Shown piece by piece: positions 25,213 to 34,648 of a DNA stretch of 64,000 bases (positions are counted from its first letter, which is position 1; every line of letters starts with the position of its first letter). The position numbers were made by a program, and so were the translations under genes. The notes under the pieces were generated by a model. That model saw nothing but the letters and a program-made list of their open reading frames with translations. It made no database searches and was not told the origin of the DNA. This DNA is from Streptomyces bikiniensis (GTDB taxonomy: Bacteria; Actinomycetota; Actinomycetes; Streptomycetales; Streptomycetaceae). The stretch covers positions 90,877 through 154,876 of the forward strand of contig JNWL01000018.1 of NCBI GenBank assembly GCA_000716465.1, in the 5' to 3' direction.

Positions 25213-25468
25213 AGCCCCGGTTGCGCTTCAGCCGGAACCGCTCCTTCTCCGAGAGCCCGCCCCACACGCCGAACCGCTCGTCGTGCGCGAGGGCGTACTC
25301 CAGGCAGGCCACCCGCCCCTCGCAGGCCCCGCACAGCTGCTTCGCCTCACGGGTGGAGGAGCCGGGCGCCGGGAAGAAGAACTCCGGGCCGGCCTGGGCG
25401 CACAGCGCGTTCTCCTGCCAGGTCATGTCGGGCTCCGGTGCGGTCAGTACGCTCGTGTCGGTCTGCAT
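25211..25468 (-). CDS. WhiB-family iron-sulfur transcription regulator
   Basis: 85 aa. The four cluster-binding cysteines are present (NALCAQAG, then QLCGACEGRVACLEYAL), followed by the invariant GVWGGLSEKER turn and a basic end (RLKRNRG). WhiB-like proteins carry a [4Fe-4S] cluster and act with the principal sigma factor in development or stress responses. It lacks the AT-hook of the WhiB7/WblC resistance regulator. The Met at 25468 gives the usual N-terminus; Met codons at 25504 and 25507 would add a basic extension. No clear ribosome binding site is seen. Confidence 0.9.
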   Translation of the reverse strand: MQTDTSVLTAPEPDMTWQENALCAQAGPEFFFPAPGSSTREAKQLCGACEGRVACLEYALAHDERFGVWGGLSEKERFRLKRNRG

Positions 25469-25603
25469 GTCGTACACCGTGCCGGAGCGTCGTAAACGAG
25501 CCATCAACGTTCGATCAATGCGGCGCGCCGAAAGGATTCGTCAGGTGGCCCCGTCCCCCGCGGCGTCCGGCCGCGCCCCCCCGACCGCCCACCCGGAGAG
25601 CCC

Positions 25604-26464
25604 GTGCACGAGATCGCCCTCGTCCCCCACGCCCGGCTGCCCCGCGCGCACCACGACCGCCACGTCCTGGCCAGTACCGTCGACGCCTTCGGCGCCGCCC
25701 ACTGGCTGCTCGCCGAGCGCGCCCCGGAGCCGGGCGGTGACCTCCACCCCTTCGACGCGCTGGTCGTCTCCGTCCATGACGGCGGTGCCGTCGAGACCAC
25801 CGAGCTGAGCGCCGTACGGCCCCGGTGGCCCCTGCTGGACCGGTTGCCGGACGGCGGGTTCGTCGTGGCCTCGGCCCGTGACCGCCGGGGCGACGAGAAG
25901 AGCCAGGTGCAGGTCTTCGACGCGCTCGGCCGCGAGACCTGGTCCTTTCACGTCGGGGACGCGATCGAACACCTGCTCGCGGACGAGGCCGGCGATCTGT
26001 GGGTCGGACACTTCGACGAGAACCCGCTGGGCATCCGCCGCTGGAGCGCGACGGGACAGATCCGCTGGGCGTCCGGAGAGGTTCCCGGAGCCGGGTGGAT
26101 CATGGACTGCTACGCCCTGAACGTGTCCGGCACCGGCGTCTGGGCCTGCCCGTACACCGATTTCCCGCTCCTGGAGATCAGGCCCGACGAACCCGTGCGG
26201 GTACGGACCAACACCGTGCGGGGCGCGAAGGCGGTGGCGGTGCACGGGGAGCGGGTCGCCTTCTTCGGCGGCTATCGCGGAGAGCGGGACCGGATCGCCT
26301 ACGGAGAGCTCACCGAGACCTCGGTCGAGCCGGTGGACGTCGCCCGGCTCACCCGGCCCGACGGCGGTGCTCCGGGCCGCCGCCGGGTCGCCGCCCGGGG
26401 AAGCAGGGTCTACGTCGGGTACGGCTCCCTCGCAGACTGGGGCGTCTTCGACCTCAGCGTGTGA
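25604..26464 (+). CDS. Uncharacterised cytoplasmic protein, possible beta-propeller
   Basis: 286 aa, not recognised. No signal peptide or membrane helix is seen. Repeated beta-strand-like stretches (GGFVVASARD, QVQVFDALGRETWSFHVGD, GDLWVGHFDENPLGIRRWSATG, SRVYVGYGS) suggest a WD40/SMP-30-like propeller. GTG 25604 has GGAGAG about 6 nt upstream. Its 3' end overlaps the convergent gene by 11 bp. The function cannot be inferred from context. Confidence 0.6.
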   Translation: MHEIALVPHARLPRAHHDRHVLASTVDAFGAAHWLLAERAPEPGGDLHPFDALVVSVHDGGAVETTELSAVRPRWPLLDRLPDGGFVVASARDRRGDEKSQVQVFDALGRETWSFHVGDAIEHLLADEAGDLWVGHFDENPLGIRRWSATGQIRWASGEVPGAGWIMDCYALNVSGTGVWACPYTDFPLLEIRPDEPVRVRTNTVRGAKAVAVHGERVAFFGGYRGERDRIAYGELTETSVEPVDVARLTRPDGGAPGRRRVAARGSRVYVGYGSLADWGVFDLSV

Positions 26465-27005
26465 CCCCCAGGGCCGGCAGGACCGTTTCGGCCACCCGGT
26501 GGGCCTCCTCCAGGAGGGGGTTGCCGGAGAGGATGAAGGTGTCGACGCCCAGGTCCCGGAAGACGAGGTCCTTCACGGCGGTGATGCCGGAGCCCTCGCG
26601 GACGAGGATGCCCTCGCCGACGGGGTCGGGGTCGGTCGCGGTGAAGAAGGCGAAGCCGGGGCTCTGGGAGAGGGAGGTGATGCCGGAGGTGATCGACCCG
26701 GTCGCGATGTCGAGCTGGTCGGCGTTCATCGCCTGGGCGGCGGGGGCGAAGGGGCCGGCGCTGCCGGTCCAGGCCACCTTGGCGCCGACGGCGGCGAGGG
26801 CCTCGTCGAGGCTGCCGTCCTTCTTGCCGAGGGCGAGGACGCCGGAGTTGCCGGGGTCGGGGATGCGGACGGTGACCGTTCCCTTCGCTCCCTCGCCGTC
26901 GCCCCCGCCCCCGGCCGCGTCGGCGGCCGGGCTGCCGCCGCAGGCGGTGACGGTGGCGAGGGCGGCGAGGGCCGCCAGGGCGGCGAACGGGGTGAGTGGG
27001 CGCAT
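26454..27005 (-). CDS. Chimeric lipoprotein: SsuA-like sulfonate-binding N-part fused to an SsuD-like (LLM monooxygenase) C-terminus
   Basis: 183 aa, against about 330 for an intact binding protein. Residues 1-22 form a lipoprotein signal with lipobox TVTAC. Residues about 40-145 resemble ABC sulfonate/nitrate-binding proteins (VTVRIPDPGNSGVLALGKK, DIATGSITS, GEGILVREGSGITAVKDL). From about residue 147 the sequence VFRDLGVDTFILSGNPLLEE, followed by AHRVAETVLPAL, is the C-terminus of an alkanesulfonate monooxygenase (SsuD). An internal deletion seems to have joined two neighbouring genes in frame near 26575. The product probably cannot bind ligand or oxidise sulfonate, so it is most likely a remnant. 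AAGGA lies 8 nt before the ATG. Confidence 0.7.
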   Translation of the reverse strand: MRPLTPFAALAALAALATVTACGGSPAADAAGGGGDGEGAKGTVTVRIPDPGNSGVLALGKKDGSLDEALAAVGAKVAWTGSAGPFAPAAQAMNADQLDIATGSITSGITSLSQSPGFAFFTATDPDPVGEGILVREGSGITAVKDLVFRDLGVDTFILSGNPLLEEAHRVAETVLPALGVTR

Positions 27006-27080
27006 GGCGGTCGTCCTTCGGGGTCGGGTGTGCGGGTCTGCTCGTGCCGGCTGCGGGGCGGGCGGGTTCGTGCGGATCGG

Positions 27081-28091
27081 TTACGGAGCGGGGGCGGGGG
27101 TGCCGACCGTGAGCAGGCGGGCGCGGCGCAGGGGCTCGGGATCGGCCCAGGCCCGTACGTCCACGGCCTCGGGCAGGAAGCCGTGGGCGCGCAGGGCCTC
27201 CTCCTGCCGGGCGAGGAGGTCGAGGCGGGTGTCGGACAGGTCGGGGTGGAGGGTGCGGTGGGTGCCGGGCCGGTAGGCGCCCGCGACCCCCTCCGCGCCC
27301 GCGCCGGTCTCGGCGCCGAGGATGCGGGCGACCTCGTCCGGTTCGCCGGCGGCCCAGTCGGCGGCGCGGAGCAGGACGGAGAGGAACCGGGCCACGAGGC
27401 CGGGGTGCTCGTCCAGGAGGTCCTGGTGCACGGTGAGGGGGCGGGGGGTGCCGTTGTTGACGCGGTGCGCCGGGTCGGGCAGTTCGTCCAGTTCGACGGC
27501 CACCTCGGCGCCGGCCCGCCGGGCGGCCTCGACGGCGAGGGCGCCCTTCGCGTAGACGGCGTCGACCTCGCCCCGGCGCAGGGCGTCCAGTTCGGCGGCC
27601 CACTGGCCCTCGTACCCGTCGGCGGGCATGTCCACGAGGGCGGCGTCGGCGAGTCCGTACCCCGCCGAGGCGAGGGCCCCCTCGAAGCCGCGCAGGGCCA
27701 TCGCGCGCCAGAAGTCGACGGGCACGGAGTGGCGGGGGACGGCGAGCCGGAGCCCGCGCAGGGCGGCGGCCCCGCGCACCGGGGAGCCGGGGGCGACGAG
27801 TACCGCCTGCCGCTCCTCGATCCAGGTGAGTCCGACGAGCCGGGTGCGCTCACCCCGGGAACGGGCCCACAGGGCGGGCACGTTGCCGCCCTCGCGGAAG
27901 AGCCCGGGGAGGGCGTGGGTGAAGTGGGTGGCGCGGTCGGCGCCGGGCTCGGCGTCCTGGAGCGAACGGACGGCGATGCCGTCGGCCGCGAACTCCCCGG
28001 CCAGCCATCCCCGGTCGGCGGCGACGCCGGTGGCGGTGGGGACGGGGCAGCGGGTGAACCAGAGCGTGTCGGGAACGCGGGCGTGCGTCAT
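27081..28091 (-). CDS. DszB-like desulfinase (sulfinate-cleaving, periplasmic-binding-protein fold)
   Basis: 336 aa without a signal peptide, so probably cytoplasmic. The N-terminus DTLWFTRCPVPTATG aligns with the active-site region of 2-(2'-hydroxyphenyl)benzenesulfinate desulfinase DszB. Cys15, His56 (THFTHALPG) and Arg66 (LFREGG) match DszB Cys27, His60 and Arg70 with identical His-Arg spacing. ERTRLVGLTWIEERQAVLV also matches. DszB releases sulfite from an aromatic sulfinate, so a sulfur-scavenging role is likely; the substrate need not be a biphenyl. A solute-binding protein without export signal is the alternative. It is upstream of the chimeric sulfonate gene and downstream of a cysteine leader peptide. 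Confidence 0.75.
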   Translation of the reverse strand: MTHARVPDTLWFTRCPVPTATGVAADRGWLAGEFAADGIAVRSLQDAEPGADRATHFTHALPGLFREGGNVPALWARSRGERTRLVGLTWIEERQAVLVAPGSPVRGAAALRGLRLAVPRHSVPVDFWRAMALRGFEGALASAGYGLADAALVDMPADGYEGQWAAELDALRRGEVDAVYAKGALAVEAARRAGAEVAVELDELPDPAHRVNNGTPRPLTVHQDLLDEHPGLVARFLSVLLRAADWAAGEPDEVARILGAETGAGAEGVAGAYRPGTHRTLHPDLSDTRLDLLARQEEALRAHGFLPEAVDVRAWADPEPLRRARLLTVGTPAPAP

Positions 28092-28417
28092 GGAGGGCTT
28101 CCCGGGGTGTGGTGGGTCGGGACGTGGGTGGGCCGGGGACGGCGGCGGGCGCGCCGGGGTACGGGGTAGGGGTACGGGGGCGGAGGACGGCAGCCGCGTG
28201 CCGTTCCGGCCCGGAGGCGGGGCGCGGTCCCGGCAGGCGTCGGCTTGAGGTGTTTTCGGCCACGAGCCGGGGCGGGTGCCACCGGGCGCGGGCACCACCG
28301 GGCGCGAGCGCCGCAACGGGCCGTCAGAGGTGCCGCCGGGGTGGCATGCCGGTGACGGCGGCGACAGGGTCGACGGCGACGGCCGTCAGGCGCGGCCGGG
28401 ACCGCTCACCGCTCGCG
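28092..28417. other. Untranslated stretch between leader peptide and desulfinase gene
   Basis: 326 bp without a supported gene. Two copies of CCACCGGGCGCG, 16 bp apart (from about 28279), are seen. The stretch is long for a leader, so a removed gene or an attenuator are both possible. Confidence 0.4.
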
Positions 28418-28534
28418 TCAGCGACAGGTGGCGCCCGCGACGCGGGCCAGGTCGATGTGACGGCGGCGGGTGAGGCCGAGCGGCACGGGGGAGGCGGCGG
28501 GCACGCAGCGCGCCGTACGACGTCCGTTCGTCAC
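28418..28534 (-). CDS. Sulfur-regulated leader peptide ending in Cys-Arg
   Basis: 38 codons from GTG 28534, which has GGGAG 8 nt upstream. The C-terminus LTRRRHIDLARVAGATCR is the hallmark of the short putative leader peptides found before sulfur-assimilation genes in Streptomyces, which end with a Cys that may let the ribosome sense cysteine supply. A shorter reading from GTG 28486 (22 aa) would keep the whole conserved part. It indicates that the downstream desulfinase locus is controlled by sulfur availability. Confidence 0.75.
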   Translation of the reverse strand: MTNGRRTARCVPAASPVPLGLTRRRHIDLARVAGATCR

Positions 28535-28557
28535 CGGCTCGTCTCCCTCCCGCTCGG

Positions 28558-28573
28558 CACCACCGCGGTGGTG
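28558..28573. promoter_or_regulatory. Perfect 16-bp palindrome in the IclR/leader divergent region
   Basis: CACCACCGCGGTGGTG is fully self-complementary and lies 24 bp upstream of the leader-peptide start. It could be the operator of the divergent IclR regulator. Confidence 0.4.
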
Positions 28574-28628
28574 GTGCGTTGGCCGGAACCTTGCCACGGA
28601 AGCCGGACCGCCCACAACACGCTCACCA

Positions 28629-28701
28629 CCATGTGGGATTGCGTATGAACGGAGTGTTTCCGACCTGGCGGGGCCGCTGATTCGGCTCCCGCCATGTGGG
28701 A
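28629..28701. promoter_or_regulatory. Two CCATGTGGGA direct repeats upstream of the IclR gene
   Basis: Identical decamers at 28629-28638 and 28692-28701 are 63 bp apart, six helical turns. The second ends 36 bp before the IclR ATG. Autoregulation is possible. Confidence 0.35.
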
Positions 28702-28737
28702 GCGTGGGGGCCCGATCACCCACGGGGAGCGAACCCT

Positions 28738-29529
28738 ATGACGACCGAGGCCGGCACCGTCCGACCCCCGGCGGGCGCCCAGGCGGTCCGCCGCGCACTG
28801 GACGTGCTGCACTGCTTCCACGACAACGGACCCGACCTGAGCGCCTCCGACCTCGCGCGGCGGCTCGGGCTCTCCACCTCCACGGCGCACCGGCTCGCCC
28901 GGACGCTGCTCGGCGCGGGCTTCCTCGAACAGGACGCCAGAACGGCCCGCTACCGGCTCGGTCCGGCGATGACGGAGCTGGGCCGCCTCTCGTACCACCA
29001 GCGGGGGCTCCACCTGGCCGCGCCCGAGCTGTCCGACCTGGCCGGGCGGACGGGTGCGACGGCCGACCTGGCGCTGCGCAGCGGCCCGCACGTCGTGATC
29101 GTGGCGGGCGGCTCGGTGACCCCGAAGGTGGGGCTGCGCAGGCCGCTGCACTCGACGGCGCTCGGGAAGGTGCTCCTCGCCTGGCCGAGGGCGGGCGAGG
29201 GCGGGCCGCGCTCCCTGCCGCCGCTGTACGCGTTCACCGAGCGGACCATCGTCGAACCGCCGCTGCTCGCGGCCGAGTTGGAGCGCGTACGGGAGGCGGG
29301 GTACGCGCTCAACGACGGCGAGTCGGCGCACGGGGTCCGGACCGTGGCCGTGCCCGTCCTGGAGCGGGCGGGGCACGCGCGGTTCGCGCTCGCGCTCCGC
29401 GGGACCCCGGCGCTGATCACCGACGAGCGGCTCGACTGGTACCTGGCGCAGGCGCGGGCGACGGCGCGCGCCCTGGAGGTGCTGCTGCTCGCCCCGGCGG
29501 AGCGGCGCGGCTTCGACGAAGGCGCCTGA
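28738..29529 (+). CDS. IclR-family transcriptional regulator
   Basis: 263 aa. The N-terminal winged helix is clear (AVRRALDVLHCFHDNGPDLSASDLARRLGLSTSTAHRLARTL), followed by the IclR ligand domain (YRLGPAMTELGRLSY, PLHSTALGKVLLAW, REAGYALNDGESAHGVRTVAVPVL). GGGGAG stands 8 nt before the ATG. It is divergent from the leader peptide and the DszB-like gene, so it likely controls sulfur-compound use; this is inferred from position only. The ligand is unknown. Confidence 0.9.
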   Translation: MTTEAGTVRPPAGAQAVRRALDVLHCFHDNGPDLSASDLARRLGLSTSTAHRLARTLLGAGFLEQDARTARYRLGPAMTELGRLSYHQRGLHLAAPELSDLAGRTGATADLALRSGPHVVIVAGGSVTPKVGLRRPLHSTALGKVLLAWPRAGEGGPRSLPPLYAFTERTIVEPPLLAAELERVREAGYALNDGESAHGVRTVAVPVLERAGHARFALALRGTPALITDERLDWYLAQARATARALEVLLLAPAERRGFDEGA

Positions 29530-29577
29530 AGGCGCCGGGGGCGTCCGGGGGCCCCGGGGGCGCCTCGCCGATCATTC

Positions 29578-29591
29578 CGCACGGTCGTGCG
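29578..29591. promoter_or_regulatory. Operator-like palindrome at the TetR promoter
   Basis: CGCACGGTCGTGCG has 6-bp arms around a 2-bp centre and ends 5 bp before the TACGAT -10 box (29597-29602). A 12-of-14 match recurs at 31240-31253 before the hydrolase gene. Confidence 0.55.
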
Positions 29592-29608
29592 TTCAGTACG
29601 ATGGGGGT

Positions 29609-30274
29609 ATGAGCGGCGGCACCGGCGGTACGGGCACGAAGACGGACGGGCGCGTCGAGCGCGGCAACCAGACCCGGCGGCTCGTGCTCGGCCGGACGAT
29701 GGACATCGCCTCGGTCGAAGGCCTCGAAGGGCTGTCCCTGGGCCGGATCGCGACCGAGCTGAGCCTGAGCAAGAGCGGCGTCTTCGCCCTCTTCGGCTCC
29801 AAGGAGGAGCTTCAGCTCGCCACCGTCAGGGCCGCCGTCTCCGTCTTCTCCCGCCGGGTGGTCGCCCCGCTGCGGGACGTGCCGCCGGGGGCCGTGCGGG
29901 TGCGCGAGCTGTGCGGGAACTGGCTGGCGTACTCCTCGGAGCGGGTCTTCGAGGGCGGCTGCTTCTTCTACGCGGTCTCCGCCGAGTTCGACGCCCGTAC
30001 GGGTCCGGTCCACGACGCCGTCGCCCGGGCCCGCCACGACTGGTCCGCGTACGTGGAGCAGACCCTGTCGGAGGCGCGCGCCGCCGGGGAGCTCGTGGCG
30101 GACCTGGACGTGGAGCAGCTGGCCTTCGAGGTGATCGCCCTGATGGAGGCGGCCAACGCGCACTCGGTGCTGTTCGACGACCCCGGGGCGTACGGCCGCG
30201 CCGAGCGGGGCATCGCGGCGCGGCTGCGCGCCGCGGTCACGGACCGGGGCCGGGAGGCCCTGGGCACCGCGTAG
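29609..30274 (+). CDS. TetR/AcrR-family repressor
   Basis: 221 aa. The helix-turn-helix reads GRTMDIASVEGLEGLSLGRIATELSLSKSGVFALFGSKEELQ, the standard TetR pattern with Phe replacing the usual Tyr. The C-terminal domain (CGNWLAYSSERVFEGGCFFYAVSAEFD, a TetR_C_6-like block) binds an unknown small molecule. TACGAT lies 6 nt before the ATG, so the mRNA is probably leaderless. It converges with the alpha/beta hydrolase gene, and a common palindrome upstream of both genes suggests it represses itself and the hydrolase. Confidence 0.9.
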   Translation: MSGGTGGTGTKTDGRVERGNQTRRLVLGRTMDIASVEGLEGLSLGRIATELSLSKSGVFALFGSKEELQLATVRAAVSVFSRRVVAPLRDVPPGAVRVRELCGNWLAYSSERVFEGGCFFYAVSAEFDARTGPVHDAVARARHDWSAYVEQTLSEARAAGELVADLDVEQLAFEVIALMEAANAHSVLFDDPGAYGRAERGIAARLRAAVTDRGREALGTA

Positions 30275-30316
30275 CCTCGCCGGAAAGCGGGACCCGCCCC
30301 GGGGCCCGACGCCGGT

Positions 30317-31201
30317 TCAGCCGGTCGCCACCCGCTCCCCCGGCGTTTCCACCGCCGGCGCCGTCACGAACTCGACGGCCTCGGCGACGACGGCCGGGTC
30401 CTTCAGAATGCGCCGGTGGCCGAGGCCCCGGGTGGCGACGAGCCGGGCGCGGTCGCCGTGGGCGCGCAGGAGCAGGCGCGCCTGGGAGGGGGAGACCATG
30501 TCGTCCTCCTCGTCGTGGAGGAGCAGGACGGGCACCCCGAGCGGTTCGGGGTCGCGGTCGGCCTCCAGGCGGTGCCAGAGGCCGGGCTCGCCCGGTGCGA
30601 GCCGGCGCTCGACGTGACCGCGCAGGGCCCGGACCACCCGCTCGTCCACGCCGAGGAGGCCCTGGAAGCCCGTCGTGAGGTACGTGAAGGAGCCGACCGC
30701 GCCGATGCCGACGAAGCGGGCCGTGCGCACGCCGTCCCGCAGCGCGAAGAGGGCGGCGAGGGCGCCGAAGGAGTGGGCGACGACAGCGTCGAAGTCGCCG
30801 TGCCGGGCGTGCAGCCGCCGGATGATCTCGCGGTACTCGACGACGTTCGACGCCCGGCCCGGGGAGTCGCCGTGGCCGGGCGCGTCGAAGGCGACCGGGC
30901 TGTGGCCGCGCGCGAGCAGCGCTTCGGCGAGGGCGCTGAGGCGGGAGGCGCGCGAGGACCAGCCGTGGACGAGCAGGACGGGCCGCCGGCCGTCGCCCCA
31001 GGCGTAGGTGACGACGTCCTTGCCGCGGACGCGGAGGCGTTCGACGCGGGCGGCGGCCATGATCTCCCGCTCGTCGGGCCTGGGCCGGGCCCGGCCGAGC
31101 GGGCGGACGAAGAGGTGGAAGGCCAGGCGTCCGGCCGGGCCGGGGGCGACGCGGGCGGTGGCGTTCAGGAAGGTGCGGACGAGCGGAGTCATCGGGTGCA
31201 T
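30317..31201 (-). CDS. Alpha/beta-fold hydrolase
   Basis: 294 aa. The catalytic triad can be assigned: Ser in VVAHSFGALAAL, Asp in LLLHDEEDDMVSP and His in RGLGHRRILKD. The oxyanion region is LLVHGWSSRASR. An N-terminal helix could associate with the membrane but is not a signal peptide. The substrate is probably a carboxylic ester; lipids are plausible. AGGAG lies 7 nt before the ATG at 31201. A TetR-type site overlaps its promoter region (31240-31253), and the candidate -10 box TAGCAT follows that site. Confidence 0.85.
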   Translation of the reverse strand: MHPMTPLVRTFLNATARVAPGPAGRLAFHLFVRPLGRARPRPDEREIMAAARVERLRVRGKDVVTYAWGDGRRPVLLVHGWSSRASRLSALAEALLARGHSPVAFDAPGHGDSPGRASNVVEYREIIRRLHARHGDFDAVVAHSFGALAALFALRDGVRTARFVGIGAVGSFTYLTTGFQGLLGVDERVVRALRGHVERRLAPGEPGLWHRLEADRDPEPLGVPVLLLHDEEDDMVSPSQARLLLRAHGDRARLVATRGLGHRRILKDPAVVAEAVEFVTAPAVETPGERVATG

Positions 31202-31239
31202 GCCGGATCTCCTCGGTGACCAGGGTGGGAAAAAATGCT

Positions 31240-31253
31240 AGCACGACCGTTCG
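31240..31253. promoter_or_regulatory. Second copy of the TetR-type operator, at the hydrolase promoter
   Basis: AGCACGACCGTTCG matches the complement of the site at 29578-29591 at 12 of 14 positions. It lies 39 bp upstream of the hydrolase ATG, beside the -10 box TAGCAT. Confidence 0.5.
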
Positions 31254-34122
<2,869 letters not shown>

Positions 34123-34140
34123 GGGCGGCCGGGGGCGGGA

Positions 34141-34587
34141 CTACTCGGTCACGTCCCCGTCCACGTACACCCACGCCCCCTCGTGGCGGGCGAAGCGGCT
34201 GCGCTCGCGCAGTGCGCCCGGTTCGCCGTCGTGGAGGTAGCGGGCCGTGAAGGCGACGGTGCCGTGCCGGTGGAAGGCGGTGCCCTCGGTGGTCGCCTCG
34301 ATCTCCAGGCCGGTCCAGCGCAGCCCCGGGTCGAAGTCGACCTCGCCCGGCCGCGTCTCCGGCGCCCAGGTGCGCAGCAGATAGGACTCGTCGCGGACGG
34401 CGAAGGCGCTGTAGCGGGAGCGCATCAGGAGCTCGGCGGTGGGCGCCGTGCCGCCCGTGCCCGCGTGGAAGCGGCCGCAGCACGCGCCGTACGCCGCGTC
34501 GAGGCCGCAGGGGCAGGGCGAGGCCGGGGTGACCGAGGGGGCGGCGGGGGCCGGGGCGGTGCGGGGGCGGGTCTTGCGTCGGGACAT
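34141..34587 (-). CDS. YchJ-family protein with SEC-C zinc motif
   Basis: 148 aa. The SEC-C metal motif is CPCGLDAAYGACCGRFH, followed by the YchJ block AELLMRSRYSAFAVRDESYLLRTW and the C-terminal NTF2-like part (VAFTARYLHDGEPGALRERSRF, then GAWVYVDGD). The function of the family is unknown; the zinc motif is shared with SecA. The N-terminus before residue 20 is a basic low-complexity stretch. The start at 34587 lies 61 bp from the divergent GH4 gene. Confidence 0.85.
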   Translation of the reverse strand: MSRRKTRPRTAPAPAAPSVTPASPCPCGLDAAYGACCGRFHAGTGGTAPTAELLMRSRYSAFAVRDESYLLRTWAPETRPGEVDFDPGLRWTGLEIEATTEGTAFHRHGTVAFTARYLHDGEPGALRERSRFARHEGAWVYVDGDVTE

Positions 34588-34648
34588 GGCGCCATTGTCC
34601 CCCGGCCGGTCCAGGTCCGTGTGCGGGGCGTCCGAGTAGCGTACGGGC

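Noticed and set aside
25211..25468. WhiB7-type resistance regulator controlling the nearby ABC-F gene
   Set aside because: It lacks the AT-hook that defines WhiB7/WblC, and it is separated from the ABC-F gene by the desaturase gene and a strong terminator.
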